Shown here: positions 19,104 through 27,615 of the stretch, piece by piece
Position numbering within the stretch: the first letter of the stretch is position 1
Layout of the letters: the number at the start of each line of letters is the position of its first letter
Assembly: GCF_034377145.1 (NCBI RefSeq)
Contig: NZ_CP139707.1
Location: 2,802,501 to 2,866,500 of the forward strand
Origin: Sulfitobacter sp. OXR-159
GTDB lineage: Bacteria > Pseudomonadota > Alphaproteobacteria > Rhodobacterales > Rhodobacteraceae
Direction of reading: 5' to 3'
Length of the DNA stretch: 64,000 bases
Program-made: the position numbers and the translations under genes
Notes under the pieces: generated by a model
Seen by the model: the letters and a program-made list of their open reading frames with translations, nothing else
Told to the model about the DNA's origin: nothing
Database searches by the model: none

Positions 19104-19382
19104 CTAGTCGCGTGCCTTTTCCAGCAAGGCGACCAATTCACGGAACTTCTGGCGCTGCTCTTCGCGGTCGCCCGATAGGATCGCCTCTTCCATACAGTGG
19201 TTGGCGTGATCCTCGATCACCAATCGCTCGACCGCGCGCAGGGCCGAGCGGACGGCGGCGGTTTGCACCAGCACGTCCACGCAATACCGCCCCTCGTCGA
19301 CCATCCGTGTGACGCCGCGCAACTGCCCTTCCAGCCGCGCCAGTCGCTTGAGGATCGCTGCCTTGTTCTGCTTTGCTTCCAC
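19104..19382 (-). CDS. csoR: CsoR/RcnR-family metal-sensing transcriptional repressor
   Basis: 92 residues, the usual size of this all-helical DNA-binding family (DUF156). The segment KRLARLEGQLRGVTRMVDEGRYCVDVLVQ is diagnostic. Numbered from the chosen GTG start, Cys34, His59 and Cys63 have the C-x24-H-x3-C spacing of copper-sensing CsoR proteins. GTG at 19382 is preferred because GGTGGAGG lies eight bases upstream; the GTG at 19397 has no such site. Divergent copper genes and a matching operator support Cu(I) as the signal. Binding of copper would release the repressor. Confidence 0.87.
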   Translation of the reverse strand: MEAKQNKAAILKRLARLEGQLRGVTRMVDEGRYCVDVLVQTAAVRSALRAVERLVIEDHANHCMEEAILSGDREEQRQKFRELVALLEKARD

Positions 19383-19430
19383 GTTTGATGCCTCCACCTA
19401 ACGGAACTAAGACGACCGTGGCCAGTTAAC

Positions 19431-19447
19431 ATACCATAGGGGGGTAT
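19431..19447. promoter_or_regulatory. Putative CsoR operator
   Basis: ATACCATAGGGGGGTAT has inverted ends (ATACC/GGTAT) and a run of six G, the form known for CsoR/RcnR-family operators. It lies between csoR (start 19382) and the divergent DUF305 gene (start 19582), so it could control both. The assignment is by motif and position. Confidence 0.75.
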
Positions 19448-19581
19448 CTAGGGCCGCCTCATTCGCATTTTGCCGGCGCGTTGCTAGGCCCGCATTGGCT
19501 TTGGCGATCATAGCCCCCCTTGTCCTTGATTGCCACGGTGCGCGCCGCAATCGCGCAGAAATTTGAAAGAGGAGACACCCC

Positions 19582-20484
19582 ATGTCCTACTGGCGTTTCG
19601 CCGCAATGATCGCGACTTCGACCATCGTGATGTTTGGCCTGATGTACCTGAACACCTACGCCTTCGAGCATGTCTTTTTTAGCGAAACGCGGACCTATAT
19701 GGCGCTGCTGATGGGGGCTGTGATGGCGGTCATCATGCTCAGCTTCATGTTGTCGATGTATTCCAACAAGGCCATGAACATTGCCATCTATATCGGCTCC
19801 ATCGCGGTCTTCGCCCTGACCCTTTGGCTGGTGCGCAGCCAAGTAACTGTGGGCGATACCAGCTATATGCGCGCCATGATCCCGCACCACTCGATCGCCA
19901 TTATGACCTCTGAGCGGGCAGAACTTTCGGATCCGCGCGTGCGCAAGATGGCCGATGGCATCATCGCCGCGCAGCGTAAAGAGATCGCCGAGATGCGCAG
20001 CTTGATCGCCGACATCGAAGAAAACGGCGATGCGGTTGATCCGGAATTGGGCGAGACCGAAAGCCAGCCCGAAGTTGGTACGGTGGACGAGGCACTATCC
20101 TCCGCAGAGGTCGCAAAAGTCGACCCGGCGGGGCTGACCCCTGAGAACGTCGAAAGCCTGCTTGGCAGCGCCGCTACCTGCCAGTTTGGCCGCACCAACG
20201 AAGGCGACCCAAGCCTTGTGATGGCGGGCAACGTCGGGGGGATCAAACTCTCGGGCACCTTGATCGAATTGCAATCCGATGAGGCCATTGACCAAGCCGC
20301 GCTTGCCGATGGCGCCCGTTTCACCGCCGATGGCGTTGACGTGACCGTCACCCCCCTTGCCGGGGCAGATTGGACCGATACCGAAAGCAACCTGCGCCGC
20401 TCAGAAGCCGAGATGAAATTCCATCTCGACCGCGGGCTGACCGTTGGCTACCGCGGATTTTTGGACTGCTCGAACGAGATGTGA
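19582..20484 (+). CDS. Membrane-anchored DUF305 protein of the copper island
   Basis: 300 residues. Three membrane helices lie at about 7-24, 40-58 and 66-84. A DUF305 segment follows with the characteristic MIPHHSIAIMTSERA (His102-His103) and helical QRKEIAEMRSLI. The remaining 150 residues are soluble, presumably periplasmic, and end in SEAEMKFHLDRGLTVGYRGFLDCSNEM. DUF305 proteins accompany copper-resistance genes and are thought to bind metal through the paired histidines. The gene is divergent from csoR across the operator, so copper induction is likely. Confidence 0.85.
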   Translation: MSYWRFAAMIATSTIVMFGLMYLNTYAFEHVFFSETRTYMALLMGAVMAVIMLSFMLSMYSNKAMNIAIYIGSIAVFALTLWLVRSQVTVGDTSYMRAMIPHHSIAIMTSERAELSDPRVRKMADGIIAAQRKEIAEMRSLIADIEENGDAVDPELGETESQPEVGTVDEALSSAEVAKVDPAGLTPENVESLLGSAATCQFGRTNEGDPSLVMAGNVGGIKLSGTLIELQSDEAIDQAALADGARFTADGVDVTVTPLAGADWTDTESNLRRSEAEMKFHLDRGLTVGYRGFLDCSNEM

Positions 20485-20626
20485 CCGTCGCCAAGGGGGG
20501 CCTGCCAACCGGGTGGGCCTCCCGTCGACTTTCGAGGCTTTGATGCAAAGGTCGAAGATTTAACCGCAATCCTTCCAGCGCTGGACACGTTGACAGGCTC
20601 TGCGACTTACGACATTGCTAACCCCT

Positions 20627-21007
20627 ATGCGTGCTCTGGCAAACATAACAGACCTCTGCCGCGCCCTTCTGGGTGTGGTTCTGGCCTGTGGTCTGTTGCT
20701 GCTTCCGCCCTCTTCGGTTCATGCCGAAAGCGGAATGCACGAAAGCGAGCAGGCGGCGCATCACGCGGGCCACCAGATGACCGCAGCGTCAGAACTGCAA
20801 CAGGATGTTGCCGCGCTACCTGATCTGACAGACATACCAGAGAGTTTCGAAGGCGAGCCTTGCTGTGGTGGCATCTGTCTGACGGCGGCGCTGACCGCAT
20901 CGCAGGACGCCAAGATAACGGCCGTGCGATCCGTTGAATATGCCAGCGTGTCGCATTCTGTCGCCTCTGGCCAGCCCACGGGCCAATTGCGCCCGCCTCA
21001 AGCCTGA
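20627..21007 (+). CDS. Small secreted protein with CCGGxC motif
   Basis: 126 residues. A clear Sec signal peptide (MRALANITDL to SSVHA) is followed by a His/Met-rich stretch (GMHESEQAAHHAGHQM) and EPCCGGICLTAAL. Histidine, methionine and paired cysteines suggest copper binding in the periplasm; no family is confidently recognised. The ATG at 20627 lacks a ribosome site. A TTGACA at 20590-20595 with a weak -10 near 20615 would put the transcript start at or next to the ATG, so leaderless translation is possible. Confidence 0.65.
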   Translation: MRALANITDLCRALLGVVLACGLLLLPPSSVHAESGMHESEQAAHHAGHQMTAASELQQDVAALPDLTDIPESFEGEPCCGGICLTAALTASQDAKITAVRSVEYASVSHSVASGQPTGQLRPPQA

Positions 21008-21090
21008 GTTGATCCCGGCCCCCTGACGGCCTTTGCATCTGCGGCGTCTGGCTGCGGGTAAGATCACCTCATTCTCAGGCAAAAAAACCA

Positions 21091-21384
21091 ATGAAATTAC
21101 CACTGATTGCAGGGGCGATGTCCCTGACCCTTGGGGCTTGCGCCTCGACGCTCCCCCCATTTCCAGACGTCACAGCCGCCTATGTGCAGCAGCCCACGCC
21201 TCTGCCCGAAGTCGCCGCGATGACCGCCGCCGACAACAGCACGCGCGGCAGTGCCACGACCGCCGAAGAGCAACCCTTTGCAGGCTACCGTCGTCGCGGC
21301 GTGGTGGAGCCGCTCGATTGGCGACGATTGAACGCTGAACAGGCACCTATGCAAGGGATGGATATGCAGGGGATGAACCACTGA
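21091..21384 (+). CDS. Small lipoprotein with Met-rich C-terminus
   Basis: 97 residues. The signal peptide ends in a lipobox (LGAC, Cys17), so the protein should be lipid-anchored. The C-terminus MQGMDMQGMNH offers methionine and histidine ligands suited to Cu(I). The rest is low in recognisable structure. Its stop overlaps the ATG of the outer-membrane factor gene (TGATG), so the two are probably co-translated. A copper-binding accessory role is inferred from composition and context. Confidence 0.75.
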   Translation: MKLPLIAGAMSLTLGACASTLPPFPDVTAAYVQQPTPLPEVAAMTAADNSTRGSATTAEEQPFAGYRRRGVVEPLDWRRLNAEQAPMQGMDMQGMNH

Positions 21385-22847
21385 TGCGTTGGAAATTGAA
21401 AACCGCCGCAGTCATTACACCACTGATCTTGGGCGCCTGCACGGCAACGGACCTGCCGGTGAGTTTCTCGGCCCGTGATGCTGGCTTTGCCACTGTTGAA
21501 GCGCGCACCTCCAAGGCCATCGGCAAGCGCACCGTCTGGGCGCAGTCGCAGGCCGAGACCGTCGCCGCCTCCAAACAGGTCCGCGCCATGGTGCAGGGCA
21601 AGACGATTAGCGCCGAAACCGCGGTGCAGGTTGCGCTGTTGAACAACAAGGGGCTTCAGGCATCCTACGCGCAGATCGGTCTGTCGGCAGCGGAAGCATG
21701 GCAACAGTCCACGCCCGAGAACCCCGTCGTCTCCATCGGTCTTTTGGGCATCGGTGCGCCCGAGGTCGGGCTGTACCGCGCCTTGGAGAGCATGATCGCC
21801 GTTAACCTTCTGGACGCCCGCACCCGCAAACAGCGCATCGCCGCTGCCGAGGCCGAGTTCCAGCACGCGCAGATGCAAGCCGTCAGCGACACGCTGGCGC
21901 TGGCCAATGAAACACGCGAGGCTTGGGTCAATGCGGTCGCGGCCTTTGAAACGGTCAGCTATCTGAAACGCGCGGCCGTCACCACCGATGCGGCGGCGGA
22001 ACTGGCGCAGCAGCTGGGCAAGACCGGCGCGCTGAACAAAGCCGCGCAGGCCCGAGAGCAGGCGTTCAACGCCGAAATGGCGGGCCAATTGGCACAGGCG
22101 CGGCTGGACGCGCAATTGGCCAAGGAGCAACTGACCCGGCTTATGGGCCTTTGGGGGCAGGACGTGGCCTATTACGTGCCCGATGCCCTGCCGCGTGTGC
22201 CGAACACGGTCAGCAGCCACCGGGGCATCGAACGGCTGGCACTGGCCAATCGGGTTGATCTGGAAGTCGCCCGGCTGGGGTTGGAGGCCACGGCCAAAGC
22301 CTATGGCCTGACCGATGCGACCCGTACCCTGACCGATCTCGAAGTCATCGCCGGGGCCGAAATCGAACGGGAGGAAGAGAACGGCGAGATTGAGACCAGC
22401 GTGTCACCGCAGGTCGAGTTTGAGTTCGTGATCCCAATCTTCGACAGCGGCAAAGCGCGGCTGCGCAAGGCCGAGCTTAGCTATCTGCAAGCGGCCAATG
22501 TGCTGGCCGAACGCGCGGTGAACGTCCGCTCCGAAGCACGTGCTGCGGCCACGGCCTACCGCTCAAGCCACCAGATTGCGCGGCACTATTCGGACGTGGT
22601 GCTGCCGCTGCGGCGTACCATCGATGAGGAGGCACTGCTGAGCAACAACGGCATGATCACCAGCACCTTCGACCTGCTGAATGACGCCCGCGAAAGGATC
22701 GGGAGCCAGCTTGAAGCGGCCAATGCCAAGCGTGAGTTCTGGCTGGCCTCGGCTGGTCTGACTGCCGCAATCTACGGCGGTGGCAGCGGCGGCGGTGGTG
22801 CCGGTGGAGAGACACAAATCGCCGCCGGTGGCGGCGGCGGACATTGA
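21384..22847 (+). CDS. CusC/TolC-family outer-membrane efflux lipoprotein
   Basis: 487 residues. The lipobox is LGAC near residue 19. Two helical repeats of the OEP family follow, with long coiled-coil segments (ALANETREAWVNAVAAFETVSYLK; YLQAANVLAERAVNVRSEARAA). The C-terminus is a glycine-rich tail ending GGGGGH. Such proteins form the outer-membrane duct of RND-type efflux pumps. No inner-membrane RND pump or membrane-fusion protein is present nearby, so the partner must be elsewhere or the protein acts with the copper oxidases here. Confidence 0.87.
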   Translation: MRWKLKTAAVITPLILGACTATDLPVSFSARDAGFATVEARTSKAIGKRTVWAQSQAETVAASKQVRAMVQGKTISAETAVQVALLNNKGLQASYAQIGLSAAEAWQQSTPENPVVSIGLLGIGAPEVGLYRALESMIAVNLLDARTRKQRIAAAEAEFQHAQMQAVSDTLALANETREAWVNAVAAFETVSYLKRAAVTTDAAAELAQQLGKTGALNKAAQAREQAFNAEMAGQLAQARLDAQLAKEQLTRLMGLWGQDVAYYVPDALPRVPNTVSSHRGIERLALANRVDLEVARLGLEATAKAYGLTDATRTLTDLEVIAGAEIEREEENGEIETSVSPQVEFEFVIPIFDSGKARLRKAELSYLQAANVLAERAVNVRSEARAAATAYRSSHQIARHYSDVVLPLRRTIDEEALLSNNGMITSTFDLLNDARERIGSQLEAANAKREFWLASAGLTAAIYGGGSGGGGAGGETQIAAGGGGGH

Positions 22848-22864
22848 GACAAGGAAGCAACCAG

Positions 22865-24223
22865 ATGATGAACAGACGTCAACTGCTGGGGGCCGGTGCT
22901 GCGGGTGCAACGCTCGTGTCCTCCAAAGCATGGGGGCAGACCATGAATATGGGCCTGCCCGAAGCCGCCGTCATGGACAGCGCGCTGACCCAATCGCCAA
23001 CCCGCCCCACCTCGGGGCCGGATTACAACCCCGTAGTCACGCTCAACGGCTGGACCCTGCCGCACCGGATGAACAACGGTGTGAAAGAATTCCATCTCGT
23101 CGCAGAACCGGTGGAGCGCGAACTGGCCGACGGGATGGTCGCACGGCTCTGGGGGTATAACGGCCAGTCCACCGGCCCCACCATTGAGGCGGTCGAGGGT
23201 GACCGGGTGCGCATCTATGTCACCAACCGCCTGCCCGAGCATACCACCGTGCATTGGCACGGGCTGATCCTGCCCTCGGGCATGGACGGCGTCGGCGGGC
23301 TCAGCCATCCGGGCATCCCGCCGGGCAAGACTTTTGTCTATGAGTTCGATCTGACCAAATCCGGCACCTTCATGTACCACCCGCATGGCGATGAGATGGT
23401 GCAGATGGCGATGGGCATGATGGGCATGTTCGTGGTTCACCCCAAGGATCCGGACTTTATGCGCGTCGATCGGGACTTCCTGATCATGCTGAACGCTTTT
23501 GATATTGATCCGGGCACCTACATACCCCGCATCATGACGATGACGGATTTCAACCTGTGGACTTGGAACAGCCGCATCTTCCCCGACATTGACCCGCTGG
23601 TGGTCAATCAGGGTGACAAGGTACGGGTCCGCGTGGGCAACCTCACGATGACCAACCACCCGATCCACATGCATGGCTATGACTTCAAGGTCACCTGCAC
23701 CGATGGCGGCTGGGTGCCGGAATCGGCGCAATGGCCCGAGGTTTCGATCGACATCCCCGTGGGCGCCATGCGCGCCTATGAGTTTGTGGCCGACCATCTG
23801 GGCGACTGGGCAATCCATTGCCACAAGTCGCACCACACGATGAACGCCATGGGCCATGACGTGCCGACGCTCATTGGCACCAGCAGTTCCAACATGACAC
23901 GTCAGGTCCGCCGCGTGCAGCCCGAGTTCATGCCCATGGGCACGGCGGGCATGGCAGATATGGGCGAAATGTCGATGCCGCTGCCTAACAACACCGTGTC
24001 GATGATGGCCGGTTGGGGGCCACATGGCCCACTGGAAATGGGCGGCATGTTCTCGGTCGTGAAGGTGCGCCAAGGCATCGACGCGGACGACTACGAAGAT
24101 CCCGGCTGGTATGAAAACCCTCCGGGCACCGAGGCGTATGAATGGACGGGCGAGCTGCCGGAATTCGCGCAGAACCACAGCCCAAAAACCAAGATCACGC
24201 CGAAACCAACCTCCGAGGGCTAA
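22865..24223 (+). CDS. Multicopper oxidase with Met-rich C-terminal extension
   Basis: 452 residues. The N-terminal MNRRQLLGAGAAGATL is Tat-like. The copper ligands are HWHG (130-133), HPHG (172-175), HPIHMHG (265-271) and HCHKSHH (318-324), which form the type 1 and trinuclear sites. Met-rich stretches (QMAMGMMGM; about 130 residues after the last site, with GEMSMPLP and EMGGM) suggest Cu(I) binding. It probably oxidises Cu(I) in the periplasm. The start at 22865 follows an AAGGAAG site; 22868 is equally possible. The gene is 17 bp downstream of the outer-membrane factor. Confidence 0.9.
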   Translation: MMNRRQLLGAGAAGATLVSSKAWGQTMNMGLPEAAVMDSALTQSPTRPTSGPDYNPVVTLNGWTLPHRMNNGVKEFHLVAEPVERELADGMVARLWGYNGQSTGPTIEAVEGDRVRIYVTNRLPEHTTVHWHGLILPSGMDGVGGLSHPGIPPGKTFVYEFDLTKSGTFMYHPHGDEMVQMAMGMMGMFVVHPKDPDFMRVDRDFLIMLNAFDIDPGTYIPRIMTMTDFNLWTWNSRIFPDIDPLVVNQGDKVRVRVGNLTMTNHPIHMHGYDFKVTCTDGGWVPESAQWPEVSIDIPVGAMRAYEFVADHLGDWAIHCHKSHHTMNAMGHDVPTLIGTSSSNMTRQVRRVQPEFMPMGTAGMADMGEMSMPLPNNTVSMMAGWGPHGPLEMGGMFSVVKVRQGIDADDYEDPGWYENPPGTEAYEWTGELPEFAQNHSPKTKITPKPTSEG

Positions 24224-24269
24224 GCGGCCCTTGGACCATAATGACCTCTAAAACCATACAGGAAACACC

Positions 24270-25004
24270 ATGAACAAACTTCTTCTTTCGACCGCCCTCA
24301 GCCTTCTCATCACCGCCCCCGCCTTTGCCGCGGGCACCCATGGCGGCGGTCATGACGATGATGGCCACGGCGACATGCACAAAGAGATGGCCATCGGCAT
24401 GCCTGGCAAGGCCGAAGCCGTGGACCGCACCATCGACGTGACCATGCGCGAAACCGACGACGGCGAGATGATTTTCGAGCCCGCCGCGTTCGACATCAAG
24501 GAAGGCGAGACCATCCGCTTTGCCGTCACCAACAAGGGCGAGATCGAGCATGAGTTCGTGATCGACACGATGGAAGGCAATGCCGAGCACAAGGAATCCA
24601 TGGCCAAGATGGACATGGAGCATGACGACCCGAACTCGGTGCGTCTCGACTCCGGCATGGAGGGCGAGGTGATCTGGACCTTCGCCAACGAAGGTACGTT
24701 TGAATTCGCCTGCCTGATCCCCGGCCACTACGAATCCGGCATGCATGGCCCGATCACCGTGGCGCAGTCTGATGAGGCTCCCGAGACACCTGCCGTCTAC
24801 TCAACCGGGAAGATCAAGAAGGTCGACGCCAAGGGCAAGAAGGTGACGATCATCCACGGGCCCCTCGAGAACCTCGACATGCCGTCGATGACCATGGTGT
24901 TCAAAGCCGATGAGACGCTGATCGCCAATATGAAGGAAGGCCAGAACATCGAATTCGTGGCCGACCGTGTGAAAGGCAAGCTGACCGTCACAGCGATGAA
25001 GTAA
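24270..25004 (+). CDS. Periplasmic cupredoxin-CusF fusion protein
   Basis: 244 residues. Residues 1-20 are a Sec signal peptide, followed by a His/Asp-rich linker (HGGGHDDDGHGDMH). A plastocyanin-like domain has its type 1 ligands in EIEHEFVID (His) and FACLIPGHYESGM (Cys, His, Met). A C-terminal CusF-like domain begins about residue 170 with STGKIKKVDAKGKKVTI and contains MPSMTM, the Met ligands of CusF. It should shuttle copper in the periplasm, with the two domains possibly coupling electron transfer to metal delivery. The neighbours are copper genes, and a terminator follows. Confidence 0.88.
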   Translation: MNKLLLSTALSLLITAPAFAAGTHGGGHDDDGHGDMHKEMAIGMPGKAEAVDRTIDVTMRETDDGEMIFEPAAFDIKEGETIRFAVTNKGEIEHEFVIDTMEGNAEHKESMAKMDMEHDDPNSVRLDSGMEGEVIWTFANEGTFEFACLIPGHYESGMHGPITVAQSDEAPETPAVYSTGKIKKVDAKGKKVTIIHGPLENLDMPSMTMVFKADETLIANMKEGQNIEFVADRVKGKLTVTAMK

Positions 25005-25012
25005 GCGCCGAC

Positions 25013-25045
25013 AGCAGGGCCGGCGAACGGGCTGGCCCTGCTCTT
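25013..25045 (+). terminator. Rho-independent terminator after the copper operon
   Basis: Nine-bp perfect arms AGCAGGGCC (25013-25021) and GGCCCTGCT (25034-25042), with a partly pairing loop and a short CTTT tail, directly after the cupredoxin-CusF stop. The T-run is short, so termination may be partial. Confidence 0.65.
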
Positions 25046-25071
25046 TCCACCAAAAAAAGGCAGTTCGAGCA

Positions 25072-25644
25072 ATGAGAACGCGTGGAACCATCGCCCTTTG
25101 GGCCATCGCTGCACTACAGGCAATTGTGGCAATCTTCTTTACCGTCTGCTTCTTGTTGGACGCTATGGGAATGGAGCCTGAATTTCTGATCTGGCAGAGC
25201 CATGAGTATCAGCAAACGATCTTGGCCATCGGGTTGAACCTCGGCGTGGCGCTTGGCTGGATCGCCCTCAGAACAAGTCTGCAACGTGCGCGGCTCGCCG
25301 AAGAGAAGATGCGCCGATGCACCTCGGAGTTTTCGATGGTGATGACGCAGCATTTCACCGATTGGCGTCTGACCCCCGCCGAGCGGGATGTAGCGGTGTT
25401 TTTGGTCAAGGGCCTGAGCACCCGCGACATTGCGGACCTGCGCGGCACTTCTGAGGGGACGATCAAAGCGCAAACAAACGCGATTTATCGCAAGGCTGCC
25501 GTTACCGGGCGCACCCAGTTGCTCAGCACCTTCATTGAGGATTTGATGGATGACGCATGGGTGCCGGCGGACGCCCCGCAAACTGCGGCTGTGAAGGGCT
25601 TAGCGATAGGCCCTGCAACCAGATCAAACGCCGCCCCGGCGTAA
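25072..25644 (+). CDS. Membrane-anchored LuxR-type HTH regulator
   Basis: 190 residues. Two hydrophobic helices (about 8-28 and 45-65) precede a cytosolic segment and a C-terminal LuxR/GerE helix-turn-helix (LTPAERDVAVFLVKGLSTRDIADLRGTSEGTIKAQTNAIYRKAAVTGRTQLLSTFIEDL). There is no receiver domain. The layout suggests a membrane-tethered regulator responding to an envelope or redox signal. It follows the copper operon and precedes a small channel gene, so it may act on these genes; this is inference. Confidence 0.85.
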   Translation: MRTRGTIALWAIAALQAIVAIFFTVCFLLDAMGMEPEFLIWQSHEYQQTILAIGLNLGVALGWIALRTSLQRARLAEEKMRRCTSEFSMVMTQHFTDWRLTPAERDVAVFLVKGLSTRDIADLRGTSEGTIKAQTNAIYRKAAVTGRTQLLSTFIEDLMDDAWVPADAPQTAAVKGLAIGPATRSNAAPA

Positions 25645-25691
25645 TCGCTCCAGGAAACGCCCCCCTCCCCCACAAAACAGGTTGCCCCTTC

Positions 25692-26141
25692 ATGATCCAA
25701 GCAATGCTTCTATCCGTTCTGGTCGTCAGCATCTGCACGGCGATCCACTATCTCGTGCTCAAACGGGTTTCCGATACCATCGCGCAGCGCAAGAGAGCTG
25801 CGCATGGCCAGAACCTAGGCTTGGCCGTCGGCGCAATCACAATCGCGCATGTCATCGAGGCTTTAATCTATACGCTGTTCTTCCTCTGGGCCGTGCAGGG
25901 TTTGGAAATCGGCGCGCTGAACGAATCCGGCCCGGCGGGCAAGCCCCCCACAATGATGGATTATTTCTATTTCTCGCTGGTCAACTTCACCACCTTGGGG
26001 CGCGGCGATTTGACCCCTATGGGGCATCTGCGCTTCATCACCGGGATAGAGGCATTTCACGGCTTTCTGATGATTACGGCGTCAGGCAGCTTCGTGCTGC
26101 AGGTCATGGCGGGACGCGCCCCCCTGTCGGACAAGGGGTGA
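25692..26141 (+). CDS. Two-helix ion channel family protein
   Basis: 149 residues with an N-terminal helix, a second helix (GAITIAHVIEALIYTLFFLWAV) and a pore-loop region YFSLVNFTTLGRGDLTPMG followed by a last helix. The FTTLGRGD sequence resembles the potassium-channel selectivity filter TxGxGD, but with Arg at the usual aromatic position, so ion selectivity is uncertain. The ATG at 25692 is the first with a plausible hydrophobic N-terminus. Small proteins of this sort occur beside copper and acid-stress genes; the role here is unknown. Confidence 0.75.
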   Translation: MIQAMLLSVLVVSICTAIHYLVLKRVSDTIAQRKRAAHGQNLGLAVGAITIAHVIEALIYTLFFLWAVQGLEIGALNESGPAGKPPTMMDYFYFSLVNFTTLGRGDLTPMGHLRFITGIEAFHGFLMITASGSFVLQVMAGRAPLSDKG

Positions 26142-26316
26142 CCCAAATGGTTCGGCCCATTCTCTTTCCCGATAGAGAGCGCATAGGCGGGCCACCTCCA
26201 ACCCGTCATCGACAGTTGGAATTGGCCCCGGCAGGACATACTAACACGCCTCGGACATCGGCGCGCCCTGTGCCCCGTGGCAGCATCAACCGCAATTCAT
26301 CCCGATAAGGCATGAC

Positions 26317-27615
26317 ATGAACAGAAGACAATTCCTCGCCAGCGTTTCCGCCGCTGCGGTTCTGCCCCTTCCGGGCTTTGCTGGCCAGACGCCATTGAAG
26401 CTGAAGGCCGAAACGGTAAGCCAGCAAATCCTTCCCGAAGGCGAAGGCACCACCGCAATGCTGGGGTTCAACGGCTCGATGCCGGGACCAGAGATCAGGC
26501 TTAAACGGGGTGCGCGGGCATCGATTGAGGTCGAGAACGGACTTGAAGAGGGCACCGCCGTTCACTGGCATGGCATCCGGTTGGAAAACCGGATGGACGG
26601 TGTCCCGGTGCTGACGCAAGACCTCATCAACCCCGGTGACAGCAAGACTTACAGCTTCGTGCCGCCCGATGCGGGGACCTATTGGTATCATTCGCATTAT
26701 ATCTCGCAAGAGCAGGTGGCGCGCGGCTTGATGGGGCCGCTGATCGTCGAAGACGACGCCCCCCTCGATCTGGATCATGACATCACCGTGATCCTGTCCG
26801 ATTGGATCATCGACGAAGATGGCAGCCTTGTTGATGAATTCACCGACATGCATAGCGTCGCCCATGCGGGCTATATGGGCAATTTCGCCCGCGGCTTCCT
26901 CTCGCGAAGCGAGGTGCAGCAAGGTGATCGCATCCGCCTGCGGCTGATCAATGCGGCGACGAATCGTATTTTCCCCCTAAGCATCTCTGGCGTTTCTGGT
27001 TCGGTTGTCGCCCTGGACGGCATGGCACTGCGCCAACCCCGCGCGGCCTCTGACCTCGTTCTGGCGCCGGCCCAGCGGGCCGACCTGATCGTCGATGTCA
27101 CCGGCCCGGTCGGCTTTGACATGCCCACGCGACAGGAACCTTACCGTCTGGCCGAATTGTCCATCTCTGGCGAGAATACGGATCGGCAATCGGGGCCTCT
27201 GCCGACCTTGGCGGCACCGGACCTCCCGGCACCGGGTGCCCCCTCCCAGCACCTGACGCTGACCATGATGGGCGGTGCCATGGGCGGGCGGCACGGCGGC
27301 GCCAACATCTGGTCCTTCAACGATGTCTCGGACCTTCCGGACGCGCCCTTCGCCGCCATCGAACGCGGCGAAACGGTACGTATTACATTCGTGAATGATA
27401 CCGCCTTTCCGCATGGCATCCATCTGCACGGCCATCATTTTTATGAACTTGCCGCCGATGAAAGCCTTGGCGATCTGCGCGATACGACTTTGGTGGCGGC
27501 CGGTGAAAGCCGGGATGTGCTGTGCGTTTTCGACAATCCAGGCCGCTGGCTGATCCACTGCCATATGCTAAGCCATGCCATCGGAGGGATGCGAACATGG
27601 GTAGAGGTCACATGA
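26317..27615 (+). CDS. Multicopper oxidase, CueO/CumA-like, Tat-exported
   Basis: 432 residues. The Tat signal MNRRQFLASVSAAAVLPLPG is followed by three cupredoxin domains. Copper motifs are VHWHGIR, YWYHSHY, HGIHLHGHHF and HCHMLSH near the C-terminus. It should oxidise Cu(I) or phenolic/metal substrates in the periplasm. The gene overlaps the downstream cytochrome c gene by 4 bp (ATGA), suggesting that electrons may be exchanged with that cytochrome. It differs from the first oxidase at 22865, which has a long Met-rich tail. Confidence 0.9.
   Translation: MNRRQFLASVSAAAVLPLPGFAGQTPLKLKAETVSQQILPEGEGTTAMLGFNGSMPGPEIRLKRGARASIEVENGLEEGTAVHWHGIRLENRMDGVPVLTQDLINPGDSKTYSFVPPDAGTYWYHSHYISQEQVARGLMGPLIVEDDAPLDLDHDITVILSDWIIDEDGSLVDEFTDMHSVAHAGYMGNFARGFLSRSEVQQGDRIRLRLINAATNRIFPLSISGVSGSVVALDGMALRQPRAASDLVLAPAQRADLIVDVTGPVGFDMPTRQEPYRLAELSISGENTDRQSGPLPTLAAPDLPAPGAPSQHLTLTMMGGAMGGRHGGANIWSFNDVSDLPDAPFAAIERGETVRITFVNDTAFPHGIHLHGHHFYELAADESLGDLRDTTLVAAGESRDVLCVFDNPGRWLIHCHMLSHAIGGMRTWVEVT

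Noticed and set aside
22772-24178. Minus-strand His-rich open frame of 468 codons
   Set aside because: Antisense to the multicopper oxidase; His-richness reflects reversed Met codons.
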